Source of the DNA: Trachythela sp. YZ-2020
Taxonomy: Eukaryota; Cnidaria; Anthozoa; Malacalcyonacea; Clavulariidae
Length of the DNA: 64,000 nt
Direction of reading: 5' to 3'
NCBI GenBank assembly: GCA_016169945.1
Contig: JADLSH010000236.1
Span: 1-64,000, forward strand
This document shows positions 12,101 to 22,098 of the stretch, piece after piece. The position numbers and the translations under genes were made by a program. The number at the start of each line of letters is the position of its first letter. The first letter of the stretch is position 1. The notes under the pieces are model-generated. The model saw nothing but the letters and a program-made list of their open reading frames with translations, was not told the DNA's origin and did no database searches.

Positions 12101-13052
12101 ATGGGTACAGTCGAATATAATATTCTTCCACGAATTATTTCCATTGACGAAGATGAGGAAGAAATCTAGTTCAACTAAGAATTAGACATGTATATATTAG
12201 CTGCTAACTACTGCATGGAACAATATAAATGTTTGAGAGTATATATGCCTGATGCGAAAGAACTAAGGAAAATTGTTAGAAAATGAAAGAAAAACATTTA
12301 CAAACCTCTGATTACATCAATTTTATTCACAAGTATATCTTCAAGTTGTGGCAATGTTGAGTTGTAGAGTTTTGATAACGACATATTGAGAGCTTCAGCA
12401 ATGTAAAATGGTGGAATTGTATAGTTTCTTGATAATGCTAAAATAGTTTTCTCCGTTATAAAATTAACAACCTGGATCCATCCAGGTTCCAAAAACGCAT
12501 ATATTTCATCTTTCGTTGTATTTAACCGTTCTGCTATTTCTTCAGTCTTGAAGTTAAATCTTTTCTCCAAAATCTTAAACATTGCTTCTTGGATCGTGAT
12601 TAAAGGTACTTCATCATGTAAAGGCAGAGTGAGATTGTTTGAGACATCGGCTAGTTCTTCTACCGACATAATGATTGTCCATTTGCTTTGGTTTAGAAAT
12701 TCAAACTGGTCGACGGTCAAACCATTTTCCATTGCAGCTAGTCCAAGTACAACCAATGACATCAAATGTTTCTTTAATTGAGGAACACGAGAATTAAAAC
12801 CAAGTTCTTTAACTAAGTCATTAAATGTTACATGTTCATAAAAGGTTGCATCACTTTGAATCAGAGCATCTGTAAAAAAGTCTCGTTGTATGGCATCTTG
12901 CAACAGTGGATTTATTGTTATTGGTAATTGTAGCGTAGTATTTGAAGTACTTCCACCACAACTGGCAAATGTTGCGAGTAAAATGAGAATATATGTAATC
13001 ATTGTCATCTTGTAAATATCATAACCTCAACGATACATCATTGCATTACGGA
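5898..13052 (-). CDS. Mucin-like type I membrane protein with novel N-terminal domain (gene model, 8 coding exons)
   Basis: Joined minus-strand coding exons: 13008-12306, 11605-11561, 9892-8483, 8007-7960, 7708-7679, 7125-7099, 6866-6755 and 6126-5898 (2604 nt, 867 residues). All junctions are GT/AG and stay in frame: seven introns, the first six in phase 1 and the last in phase 2. Order of parts: signal peptide (about 1-19), novel helical domain (about 25-230), basic linker exon, Ser/Thr/Pro-rich stalk (about 250-720), short stalk exons, transmembrane helix (about 760-783) and cytoplasmic tail (784-867). It is predicted to sit in the plasma membrane with a long O-glycosylated ectodomain. The N-terminal domain is homologous to that of the divergent Calx-beta gene starting at 25423, which suggests a shared ligand or mutual binding (inference). 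Mucin-type cell adhesion or recognition receptor is the best general description; no named family was recognised. Confidence 0.85.
6135..6270. mobile_element. Fragment of a dispersed TIR repeat family (also at 63170-63425)
   Basis: The block at 6165-6184 (ctcgctactctggttgaagt) resembles the terminal repeat of the elements at 23606-23998 and 63170-63425. Read on the minus strand, the segment 6190-6257 matches 63310-63376 (shared blocks include caccctga, acac and aatgttg). It lies inside the last intron of the mucin-like gene, 8 bp or more from the splice acceptor. Confidence 0.5.
6755..6866 (-). CDS. Transmembrane exon of the mucin-like protein
   Basis: Bounded by ttcatgtag before 6866 and AAAAAG|gtattt after 6755. 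It encodes the end of the stalk (DDIDP), a hydrophobic helix of about 24 residues (VVLIVIPIMCVLFLAAIVV and on to W783) and a stop-transfer sequence IRHKRRRK. Positive charges on the C-terminal side give type I topology. The exon enters in phase 1 and leaves in phase 2, the only asymmetric internal exon of the gene, so skipping it would shift the frame. Confidence 0.9.
7099..7125 (-). CDS. 27-nt microexon, membrane-proximal stalk
   Basis: Acceptor tttttcttgtag, donor GAAG|gtaaat. It adds nine residues (about NTPNARSE plus border codons), phase 1 to 1. Because it is symmetric it could be included or skipped without changing the frame. Support comes only from splice signals and frame continuity with both neighbours. 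Confidence 0.7.
7425..7458 (+). repeat. Poly-G / G-rich tract in intron
   Basis: A purine-rich stretch with a run of 11 G at 7442-7452 followed by tgggg. It lies in the intron between the 30-nt and 27-nt exons of the mucin-like gene and could form a G-quadruplex on the non-template strand. No gene is present. Confidence 0.6.
7679..7708 (-). CDS. 30-nt microexon, Thr/Pro-rich stalk
   Basis: Acceptor tctatatttag, donor GTAG|gtcagt. It encodes about TTTPTTPKV, phase 1 to 1, extending the O-glycosylation-type stalk. Its composition matches the large mucin exon, which supports its membership in the gene. Confidence 0.7.
   Translation of the reverse strand, partial: LLQPQRLQK
7960..8007 (-). CDS. 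48-nt exon, stalk
   Basis: Acceptor ttttttcatgtag, donor ACAG|gtgagt (both near consensus). It encodes 16 residues, AGRPSVTYTQSMSITG, rich in Ser/Thr, phase 1 to 1. It is the third of four very small symmetric exons that connect domains of this protein. Confidence 0.75.
8483..9892 (-). CDS. Large Ser/Thr-rich mucin-like exon (470 residues)
   Basis: Acceptor ttctttccttgtag ends at 9893; donor TTAAAG|gtaaat lies at 8482. The 1410-nt exon is open throughout in the gene frame, phase 1 to 1, and is dominated by Ser, Thr, Met, Pro and Ile, with few charged residues and essentially no Cys. This is the composition of an O-glycosylated stalk. Near residues 590-650 there are three tandem copies of an SSYGK..S..TPK.PT unit, and earlier there are short SSKM repeats. 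Antisense open frames in this region are by-products of the composition. Confidence 0.9.
11166..11420. mobile_element. MITE-like foldback element in intron
   Basis: Left arm 11166-11266 and right arm 11318-11420 are inverted copies sharing blocks such as ccaggccttgtccgcc, gggtggcaaacc and caagcgaaggagt. A loop of about 50 bp separates them and no reading frame is present. It lies in the intron between the 45-nt exon and exon 1 side of the mucin-like gene region. Confidence 0.85.
11561..11605 (-). CDS. 45-nt exon, basic linker
   Basis: Acceptor attgtttatag, donor GCAG|gtaaga. It encodes EAAKRWKRILSSSIA and links the N-terminal domain to the mucin stalk, phase 1 to 1. The KRWKR basic cluster could be a proprotein-processing or glycosaminoglycan-binding site; this is an inference from composition. 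Confidence 0.7.
12306..13008 (-). CDS. First coding exon: signal peptide and novel N-terminal domain of the mucin-like protein
   Basis: The start ATG at 13008-13006 begins a typical signal peptide (MTMITYILILLATFASCGG). The mature part, about residues 25-230, is predicted mostly helical, with N-glycosylation sequons (NTT, NLT, NYT, NMS, NST). Two similar half-repeats can be seen: EEIAERLNTTKDEIYAFL...W and YIAEALNMSLSKLYNSTL. The whole region aligns with residues about 60-215 of the protein starting at 25423 (ATFYEHVTFNDL with [30 protein letters not shown] with [18 protein letters not shown]). The donor is AGAG|gtttgt at 12305, a weak but acceptable site, in phase 1. No known Pfam-type family was recognised. 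Confidence 0.85.
13009..13052 (-). other. 5' UTR part of the first coding exon with upstream ATGs
   Basis: A good acceptor (aaactttccttttag) lies at 13053, 44 nt before the start codon, so an upstream non-coding exon is likely. The short leader contains other ATGs, each followed quickly by an in-frame stop. These could lower translation of the main frame (inference). The upstream exon was not found. Confidence 0.5.
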
Positions 13053-13135
13053 CTAAAAGGAAAGTTTAAGATATTAGCAATTACTGTACAAGCTAGAGCA
13101 ATTAGTAAAAGACTATATGACGCTCAATTAACTTA

Positions 13136-13575
13136 AGCCTCTTACAGACGAGCAAGTTTTCTATGACAAGTTTTTATATGACAAGTTTTATATGCTCGTC
13201 TGTATACGCAACTTTGCCAATTGTTTCCTATGACAAGTACACTTGTTCAAAGGCCAGCATGCTAACTTTTGAACAAGTGTACTTGTCATAGAAATAATTG
13301 GCCAAGTACAAATTTTGGCAAAGTACAAGTGCTTTTGAACAAGTGTACTTGTCATAGTAAAAATTGGCAAAGTACAAAGGAAAACTTGTCAAAGTAATTT
13401 TAGCACTTAGGTGCGGTTGGTCAGCAATCTATTGTTGTATTAGTTATCTATCATTGCGGTCAGAAAACCACAAACTTGCCATAGAAAATTTGTTGTACGT
13501 ACACACGTGCAATTGGCAAATAAAACTTGTCATATAAAAACTTGTCATAGAAAACTTGCTCGTCTGTAAGAGGCT
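13136..13575. mobile_element. TIR element with TTA target duplication (440 bp, Harbinger-like MITE)
   Basis: The ends are inverted repeats of about 57 bp, almost identical (agcctcttacagacgagcaa at the left; its complement at the right). They are flanked by the trinucleotide TTA at 13133-13135 and 13576-13578. The interior is made of repeats of acaagtgtacttgtcatag in both orientations. TTA duplications are typical of PIF/Harbinger transposons. There is no transposase, so it is non-autonomous. Confidence 0.8.
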
Positions 13576-15186
13576 TTATACCTGCAGGATTCTGTAACTC
13601 AGTATAGCAAGTTGAAATTTGTTAAAAAACAGTAAACTAATCCCTATATGGTACTTATTCGTATATACTGTACCAGAAAATAACGCGCTTGTTAAAAGCC
13701 TAAATACTAGTTTGACAGGAGGCTAACTCTAAGCAAATATTAGCTAAACGTGTCATAATAACACTGAATTTGATAAGCAGGAAAACTCTTCCCTATAAAG
13801 TATCATAAGGTCGTAAAAGGTTTAAAAAGATTAGCGGCAATTCAAAATAGTTCTTATGATGAGCTGCCCAAACACAGTAACTTATTCAGTGACTGTTAAT
13901 ATGCAGTTGTACAAACGAGTCATGAAAAAATGTTATTATAAATGGTCAAAATAACATGAACGTAACTCCGTAATATGATTATAAATTACCAAATCCAGGA
14001 TTTAATGAAATATTTCATTAATAACTTGAAATTTTAAAAAATATATTCAGGTTCATAATTAAATACGTGAAGTATTTGCGGTAATGAAATAGACAAACAC
14101 TTGCGTAGTTAAACTTTTCTTTACTTTAAGGCGTTGAAACTTAATACTTTTAGGCAAGTTATGGTTACTTAAGCAACCACCAAACGATGAGGCTGTTTTG
14201 ATACAGTAATACATTGTCGATTCTCTATTAAAAGATACCTTCAAGATCCCGCCAACCTCTCTGCTTAAAAGAGGTTTCTGTTTAATAAGGGGTGATGATA
14301 ATAGTTTTTTATTAACATTGGGACACGAGATATGTGTCCACTGAAGAAGGGCATCTACTTAAAGAGAGATGTCCGATAATAGAGGTTCGACTGTCACAGT
14401 GTCAAATTTGTCACAGTTCTCGTACCTGATCAATAATTCTTTTACTATTACATACTAGATACAACTTGATCTTGATTGATTAATAACACTATTATAACAT
14501 GCCACCGACCATGACCATGTTACTCGTCTACCAACATTCACCAGCTTATTTAGGATACTATTCTTTACCAAACATTATTAAAAGCTTCCTACTAAGAATG
14601 ATTATATTATATTATAGCTGAGCTACAGGCTCACACAGGGCTATCTTGATAATTATCTTTTGAATTACTCCGGTTCCCAACAGTTAGTATCAATCAAGCT
14701 TGACTGATGTTTTGTGAGGACACAATAGACCAGTCTGTGGTATGCTAATTTCTCGTGAGAACATACTTTCAATTAAGATAAAAATATCTTACGCAAGGAA
14801 TTTTTTTGAAACTGTATAAGACGAAACCTTAAATAGTTTTCAGTAACCGTCTATTTTTACAACAAACGGTCCCGTTATTAGCATTCAGTCATGTTCCAGG
14901 ACATGTAGGTAGGAGTACGAAATAATTCTGCTCTCATGTACTTTGACATAAGCTATCCAAAACTTAATTGCAACATTCACAACATTCATATGTAAAATAA
15001 AGGTCAGCATTCATGAGTAGGTTTACGAATATGTATTATTATTTATGGTAGATTTTATGTCCATTGATCAAACTTGAGATTATATGGTTCATAATATGTC
15101 TAAATCTAAACTATAATCCATCACTAAACATCGCCATTAAACTAATTTGATCGATGTCCAAACATGTTAAATAGGAATGTATTTTT

Positions 15187-15221
15187 AGACCGCTGTTCTA
15201 CCTACTGAGCTATCTAGCCAT
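15187..15221 (-). repeat. tRNA-like 5' half (A-box), probably SINE-derived
   Basis: On the minus strand the segment reads like the first half of a tRNA: ggctagatagctcagtaggt followed by agaacagcgg. The A-box TRGYNNANNNGG is satisfied. No matching T-arm or B-box follows, and the 3' acceptor strand is absent, so this is a pseudo-tRNA or SINE remnant and not a functional tRNA gene. Confidence 0.5.
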
Positions 15222-15304
15222 TGGGGATTGGAAGCGAGCTTTACCCAATTTAAGTGTACGAAATATATTCGTGTCACTGACCACTTAACACTTGTCTTAA
15301 AGGA

Positions 15305-15565
15305 TGTGCCGTATTTCTGTTCTATTACAGAATCTTCCTCAAAGATATGAGAAATATTTTCATATTGATTCTGACACTGCGACGGGGCTGGAACGAATGA
15401 TTTCCCAGGTTAAGAACACTAGTATCTTTGCATCTAGTTTGATTCTCGCTGGAAACAACGAATTTCTCATTGCTCTCTGTAGTGTCAGAAATATTATGAA
15501 AGATCTTTTTCATATTTCTGGGGATAATTCTGTAAAAGAATAAAAACTGCACATCCTCCAACAGG
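15305..15565. mobile_element. Imperfect foldback element (about 260 bp)
   Basis: 15305-15378 pairs with the reverse complement of 15481-15560. Shared blocks include ttacagaat, tatgagaaat/tatgaaaaag and ttctgacact. Because of the symmetry the element gives short open frames on both strands; these are not genes. Superfamily unknown. Confidence 0.7.
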
Positions 15566-16173
15566 AATGTATTCACAACTGGGAATTGGATTCATGGCCA
15601 TAGGTAACAGCTCGTCTCTGATGAGTTTGGCTGAAACAAAATGCATAACTAAGCGAAGTCCGCTCCGGAACAAACTTAAAACGTTTACGTACAAAATGTA
15701 CGAAATGTATCTTAACTGTCATTTTTTTTAGATTAAAACTACTCAATATCTTGCATTTAATTTTATACAAGCCATTAATGGTATAAAATTTGAACCCACT
15801 CCGTATATTTCTTGCATTAATAAAACTAAATTGTGCCACCCATGGCTAGCCGAGGAACGTCTGAGTTACAAGTTCAATATAAGGGTAGCAATGAGTTGAA
15901 TTGAGATATTGACAATATAAGTGCAGTTCAAAACTTAAATTACCTGCTAACTTAAATTTACTTTTTAGCTGATTTGATGGCGAGCAAATGGCTTGAAACC
16001 ACTGCTTGAAACTAGCAACAGAATAGCAATCGAATTTTCGGTATTTAATCGCTTGTCCCTCTCTTATCATTATGAAACTAGTTGAAATTTAGCTATGTCT
16101 AGAACTGAGAAATTTCTCATCTTTTCTTCCTAACAAATTTGGTAATAAAATATTTGCCAGTTTGACAATTGCC

Positions 16174-16187
16174 GTTGTCATGGTAAC
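16174..16187. repeat. X-box-like motif in a single MITE arm
   Basis: gttgtcatggtaac, followed by aatgacgtttca, matches the arms of the large element at 54340-54980. It appears to be a solo arm or an eroded copy. The same 14-mer resembles the RFX X-box consensus in its right half. Confidence 0.4.
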
Positions 16188-17222
16188 AATGACGTTTCAG
16201 AAACACTTATGAAAGGCCTCTTGAGTAATCATGAAAAGGAGATGAAGCGTCATAATTGCGGTAGCTATACGTCTTTTAGGAAAATTATATTAATTTAAAA
16301 ATGATTTAGTTTAATCTGTAAGTTTAGTTATTTTTTAATTGTTTCATTGTAACGTCATAACGTCATTTATAATTGTTTGATAATAAATCATTATGGGATG
16401 ATGTTTTTGTGATATCCGGAATGATCAACGTCAAATGAAGTGTAATGAGCCAAAAGATGAGAGATAAGACTTACCGAGATCTTGGTAATTTTAGATATAA
16501 CAAAACCGAATTGAACGATTCCTCTAGACTCTAGATATTATACACATTAATACTCTATATCTATATTTTACTACTAACTCAAATAATGAAACAAATACTT
16601 TCGGGGACACAGCTTATATTTCTCAAAACACCGAATACAACAATAACATCGCCAAAATATTATAAGATTATTTATGTACTAAAATCCTTATACAAAAACA
16701 CACATCGTTAAGGCATACTGTATTTTTTGTTGGTAGGGACTTCATCTGACCCTTATCGAAATTTATATAAATCCAAACTCCCACCCTAACCCCGCTCAAG
16801 CGCGGCTAAAGAGATGATTTCATTATCTGTAGGTTGCGTGCACTGGTCTCATAGGCAACCAGAAGGCACACAGACACTACAGTCTACAATGTATAACTAT
16901 AGTCACTATCCTAAAAACAGTTAAGAGCTACCTTAAATATCGTGCATGCATAATCACATGTTTACCAAACAGCGCATGCGTGCTAGTGTCATCTAGAAAC
17001 CATCATTCAAATTTTAGTCCTAATGAATTATCATTTCGAAATAGTTCATGTTTTGTGAACACGGACGTCACCACGTGGCTTTCTTGATTTCAAGTATAAG
17101 AAGATATTGCGAGAATCGAAAACGAGTCGTGTTGGTGAATGGCACATGCACTAGCCAATGTTCCACCAACACCCCTAGACAGAGATAAAAAATTATGGTG
17201 CATTGTGAAAGATATTTATTAA

Positions 17223-17429
17223 TTACCCAAAAGTATAAAGTAAATCATGAAACTTTTGAGCTTCTTCTATGTATAGCTTCTTTCCCTTGCACCTTGCAGA
17301 CCACGCCATTTCACTGTTTTCTGTGTTTATTTCTGTGTTAATTTCTATATAGGACGTATTAACTGCAGTCGCAGTCATTTCTATATAGGAGGTAACTGTC
17401 GCACTCGGGGCTTGGTCCTCTTTGGACAA
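17223..17429 (-). CDS. Possible terminal exon with repeated YIE motifs (third gene, unproven)
   Basis: Minus-strand open frame of 68 residues ending in TAA at 17225-17223 and preceded by a plausible acceptor (tctttctaacgtcag). It contains TSYIEM, TSYIEI and LYIEE. YIEM fits the YxxM motif bound by PI3-kinase SH2 domains, so it could be a receptor tail. It joins in phase 0 to the candidate exon 17583-17699. No upstream exons were found, and the whole model could be chance. Confidence 0.3.
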   Translation of the reverse strand: MSKEDQAPSATVTSYIEMTATAVNTSYIEINTEINTENSEMAWSARCKGKKLYIEEAQKFHDLLYTFG

Positions 17430-17582
17430 CTGACGTTAGAAAGAGTCAAACGGAAAAGTCAATAAAGAACAAAGTCAGAAAATTTATTAGGGACAACATG
17501 TAAATTATTGCATCCAAAAACCTTCCTCGTCGAGTAACAAATTCGTCTGGTGATGGACAAAGTAAATACAAAGAAACGATAC

Positions 17583-17699
17583 AGGTAAGTTGACTGATGG
17601 AGTTGATGCTTTTTTCATTATACGGTAGATACTAGACACTTCCCGAGTTTGCTTGCTTGAGTACACAATCTCGTACCCAGAGTATGCCCGTTCCAACAC
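17583..17699 (-). CDS. Possible internal exon upstream of the YIE exon (unproven)
   Basis: A 117-nt open segment (39 codons, phase 0 to 0) with acceptor gttcgcaggttag and donor CCT|gtatcg. It would encode a polar stretch with SGYEIVYSSKQTREVSSIYR. The splice signals are weak. It is listed because both borders keep the frame with 17223-17429 and because its composition (Tyr, Ser, Lys) fits a cytoplasmic tail. Confidence 0.25.
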
Positions 17700-19165
17700 C
17701 TAACCTGCGAACAGGCTTACACTTACGAGATTGGAGTGCACACAAAACACTGAATAGCTTAAACTCGAGACTGAAAATATGGTCCAGTAAGTTACAGTTA
17801 AATGCTATATAGGTCAGGATTTTTCAAGAAACATATTTTCGCGAGGTCATGTTATATACACGAGGCATTTTTGCTGCAACATAACTTCTTGTACTTGTGG
17901 AAAATGGTGAGCATGGTCCGCGATTCAAACTCGGCTGATATTCTTATCTATTTCTTTGTTGCTACTTCAGTATATCAGGTAAACTGTGGGCCATGACCAT
18001 GTCTCTACAGATATTTACCCTGCATGTGTCAGGAATTGCAAGTTTAAGCAAAATTGGTTCGTGTAAGATACCCTGATTCAGCTCACGAAAAATTACCGTG
18101 ACAAGACTGTGTTCTGTGAAACCACTATGCATAACATTGTATATGGTAAATAATTTAAATCAACCTATTACGACAGTTGAAAAATATTTCTGCACTTAAT
18201 GTATAACTGATATACCACCTGCAGTTCTAACTGTTCTCTCTATAACACCTACGTGTTGTCGTCTTAGATCTTTTCATGATATATCTTTCAATGTTTTTAC
18301 ATATTTTAATGTCAAGCGAGTTATTTAAAATATTCCCACTCCCAGTTGCTTGAATACAAACAACAAACAACTTTAGTAAAATTTAGAAAATAGTACTTTG
18401 AAAATAATGTAGATGTTTATTTTATGCCATACTCAGCATGGTGTCTGCAGTTTCATAGCAACTTATAGGTTTAGAACATTCCATACTTTCTATCAAGTAT
18501 TTGTAAGAATTTGTAAGGATCAGTTTTATAATAGCGAAATTCCCTAAATGACACTAATCTCCTGACTCTACAGTATTACAACCATGCATATTCCAGTATA
18601 CAAAAAGTTAACAAACATGTTTTGAGGTCATGCCCTGTTTTACGTTCGATAGTTATTTTTTACTAGTGCATGAAACTTTTGTGCTAGATTAGTACCATCT
18701 GTTGTATTTTTAGCCTTTGCTTAATTTTGTGGTAACCAAGAAAACGGCCAACAGCTTTGGCAATATACAATGATTTGCAAATTTGAATGAATTTGCGTGA
18801 ACTGTAGTAATCACCATGCTATTCAATGTGCACCCAGGGTGCCTAATTTTTGTCATACTATAATCATTCGTGCGCTCACTCAATTTGTGTGGCATTCTAT
18901 GTGGTTCGTCTACATAGCCTTCTCAAATCGTAAACCTCAGGTATGAAAACCTTAGTTATTTCTCAAGTATATCGAAAATACCATAACTTTGTCAACATGT
19001 CAGAACAGGAGTGAAGTTTGTCGCTGCAGAAGACTCGGCTAATTGCTTGACGCCAATGATGGCGTAGTTCTATTACTGACTTACATAGATGCGTTTTATT
19101 CTTCTACCTTGGGATTATTATAGGTTGTGTTGAAAATGTAGTAAATGTTCTCTGTTTGTTTTCAG

Positions 19166-19261
19166 ATTTTGTAACCAGCTCAAACGGAACCAAGGCAGAT
19201 TGGAAGATTTGAGCAGATATTTAGCGGTCGACTCTCTGACTTGGCGCAAATCGCCGTTAAG
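19166..19261 (+). other. Possible non-coding 5' exon of the Calx-beta gene
   Basis: The acceptor ctgtttgttttcag ends at 19165 and the donor TTAAG|gtaaat starts at 19262. The 96 nt between them have higher G+C than the surroundings and no long frame. Since the first coding exon of the plus gene begins at an acceptor (25411-25414), at least one upstream leader exon must exist, and this is the best candidate seen. It could also be an unrelated lncRNA exon. Confidence 0.3.
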
Positions 19262-20904
19262 GTAAATTATAAATATAAATATCAGAGGTTAGACAGTTTT
19301 CTCTTCTGTCTATCTCCTTCATTTAACTGAATATGATGAAGGTTAGATACCAGTGTCAGTGGTTCACTTATTGCATTTTATATTGATGGTCTCCAACGGG
19401 AGTTGCGCCCTATTTTTTCATGCCTATATTAAGGATGACAACATCAGATGCAAAGATAATCTAGAGTACCAGCTACATCTAGTATAGGGCGCTAGAGTGC
19501 CAGCTAGTATAGGGCGCTAGTCAAAAAGTTTGTAATGCTGTACTTATACATATATTCAAAGACCTATACGTAACTTACAACTGAATTTTCCTAAATGGCG
19601 AAGACTAGTCTATATATAGTTTAAACTAGCTTAATATACCGAGGCATTCACCGTTAATATGTTCATAAAGAACTTTTTCATTTATACTAAAAAGTCTATT
19701 TAAAAATATGAAATCACAGAAGCATGTAGGGTCAAGCTGTAAAAAACATACTACAATATCTAGTAGATGTTTTGCCTGTTCTATTTATAAATATAAGGGC
19801 TAGCTGGTTTCCTTGCTATATATATTGCACCCTTAAGACTCCACTGCATTGAGTGGTTTTCACGTGGGCCGCCAAGCACTTAAAATAATTTCTTTAAAAT
19901 CGTTTTAGATGGATGTGTACACTTGCGTTTGCTTTTTAAAGTGAAAATAGTAAATATAGTAACCAAAGGGGAATTTGTTACGAAAGACTTATTAGAACGT
20001 TTATTTTAGAACTTAATATTCATTTGTGTGTATAAAAATTAGTAGCTAATGCGTATACTAAATCGTCGAATTAGGTCTTAAAAGTCAAATATAAAAACGA
20101 TAATATTAACTGCACATAATATCCAAACCTAAAAAGAGAATTTACGTGATATGAAATGAATTTCGTGCTTGGAAATCAAAAGCCATATCGTCATTATAAT
20201 CAAATATTTCTTAATAACTCATCTTTATGACCAGTAATTTGCATCATAATTCACAGCATGTTATTCCTGCTCATCTTAATGAGAGATAGCGAAACCTCGA
20301 AATATTATTGTTAAAACTCTTATTTGTCCAAATTATATCAAAATATAGTATAATCTATACTGGCTTTTGACAAATTTTAAAGACTGGTGCACGGCTTTTA
20401 GCTTTATTTTTACCTTGATTTGCCTACAATTTTCAGCTGACAATGTAAACCTACCATGCATACATAATTAAGCGTTGGCTATTCAAACTAAAATTTAAAT
20501 AATTATACACAAATATTTTTGGGGTCGGCACTATTTGATTCCTAGCCAAGACAAACCAACAATACACACTCATTTGGTATAGCTAACGAAATACTCTATA
20601 CTATAGTGTCTCATTATTTCAAAAATTAACATACGTTAGAACACAGATCGTACAACAACTTTTTCTATTTGACCCTTGGAAATTTATATACAACAGTTTG
20701 ATAATTTATATAATTTAAAAAATTAAAAGGGTACTAGCACCCTGTAATAACCATAAATAAGCTAAAAATGCCAAGGTACCAGATTTCATAACTATTTTCC
20801 AATGCGTTTGAGGACGTAAGATACGTATACATTAAAGACAAATACACAAACGAAAATAACAGCTACAATTACAGCTATCTCAATCAAAACATTAATAGTT
20901 TAAA

Positions 20905-21213
20905 GACGAGATTTTTAAATCATCTTCCAAAGAATTCCAAATTGGGGCCCAAGAAATCTTATGTTAAATTTACCATAGTCCTAATACGTGGGAGGTAGTA
21001 TGTTTGTCTTGTAGCAGATCGTGTGCTATAAGAGTGTATATGAGCTACAGGAGTGAACATATTATTAAAGGCGGACGGTAACAATTGGTTATAGTATTGG
21101 TACATGAATATTGAAGTGTGAAATAGTACAAGATCCTTTAACTTAAGTATGTTGAGTAATTTGAATAAAGGACTTGAATGATCATCGAATTTAGAAAAAG
21201 TCGTAATACGCAA
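20905..21213 (-). mobile_element. LINE reverse-transcriptase C-terminal fragment (decayed)
   Basis: The minus-strand frame contains motifs common at the end of CR1/L2-like LINE ORFs: SPLFKLLNILKLKDLVLFH, FMYQYYNQLLP, IHSYSTRSATRQTYYLPRIR. The following GKFNIRFLGPQ segment is in another frame, so there is at least one frameshift. It is a dead fragment. Confidence 0.8.
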
Positions 21214-21376
21214 AGCTTTCTTTTGGTTTGGAAAGTGTAGGAAACACTGCAGGCAGTGGTGATTTCACTGCAATATTTCGCCTCCTGACATATGTGAATG
21301 AGTGATCTATATTTCGCCTCCTGACGTATGTGAATGAGCGGGTTTCACTAAACACAATCATGCAGCAGTTTTAGAT

Positions 21377-21492
21377 TGAAAAGATAATATATAAAGATAA
21401 TGAAAAAACATCTAACAAACAAGTATAGTTCAGTCTAAACTGAAAAGATAATATATAAAGATAATGAAAAAACATCTAACAAACAAGTATAG
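21377..21492 (+). repeat. 52-bp direct duplication, period 64
   Basis: The segment 21377-21428 (starting tgaaaagataatatataaag) is repeated without change at 21441-21492. A related, shorter direct repeat (atatttcgcctcctgac) occurs just upstream at about 21272-21329. No gene overlaps it. Confidence 0.85.
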
Positions 21493-21785
21493 ATAGTAAT
21501 ATCTAAATATAGTTTTTAGATTTAGGGTTTGTTCATAGTTACATCATTATATCCATGAAAATATTTGTAAATCCTAACCCATATCAACAAAGGAACAGTT
21601 ACGATTGGCGAGTTTCTCACGCCATGTCAATTGCTGGCGCCAAGGGATACAATCCAATTTTCGAAAACCAAAGCGCTTTATTTCATATTTTGTCCGGTGA
21701 CATATGTTCAAATTTCGTACATATATGTACGGCAAAAACTTATCGCAGAAGACGACATTTTGGCATGTGCATGCTGCCTGAAACC

Positions 21786-21835
21786 TAGACTTGTTTCAAG
21801 TCCGTTCCATTAGAGACGGACTTGAAACAAGTCTA
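21786..21835. repeat. Perfect 20-bp stem hairpin
   Basis: tagacttgtttcaagtccgt (21786-21805) is followed after a 10-nt loop by its exact reverse complement (21816-21835). A perfect stem in otherwise decayed intergenic DNA is notable. It may be a tiny foldback element end-pair or a transcribed hairpin. Confidence 0.85.
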
Positions 21836-22046
21836 CATGAAACCAAAAAATACCAAATTCAAAAATATAAAATAATTTTTTGAAAACTGTATCGAGCCAC
21901 TTTAAACGAGTTTGAACACGTTGACGCTAGATATCTACTGTTGCAAAACTGTATAGCAATCGATATTCCGGGCGGAAAACGAAGTTTTGTCAAAAATGTT
22001 GTGGCGCAGACAAATATTGAAGAGCATAATGCTAAATATCACTGAC

Positions 22047-22098
22047 TAATATAGAATTCAGATTACCTTGCTTTAAAATGCCCAAAACTGCTCAGCAT
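22047..22098 (+). repeat. Left copy of a 52-bp target-site duplication
   Basis: taatatagaattcagattac at its start; the same 52 bp recur at 22908-22959 with one mismatch. The two copies flank the LINE fragment exactly, as expected from target-primed reverse transcription. Confidence 0.8.

Noticed and set aside
15304..15576. Overlapping plus and minus frames of about 80 codons
   Set aside because: Both lie in an imperfect inverted repeat; similarity of the two translations reflects the symmetry.
20792..20890. Transmembrane exon on the minus strand
   Set aside because: The hydrophobic reading with KR after it is attractive, but it directly follows a LINE remnant, the acceptor is poor and no in-frame donor connects it to 17699; it is mentioned only as a hint under the possible third gene.
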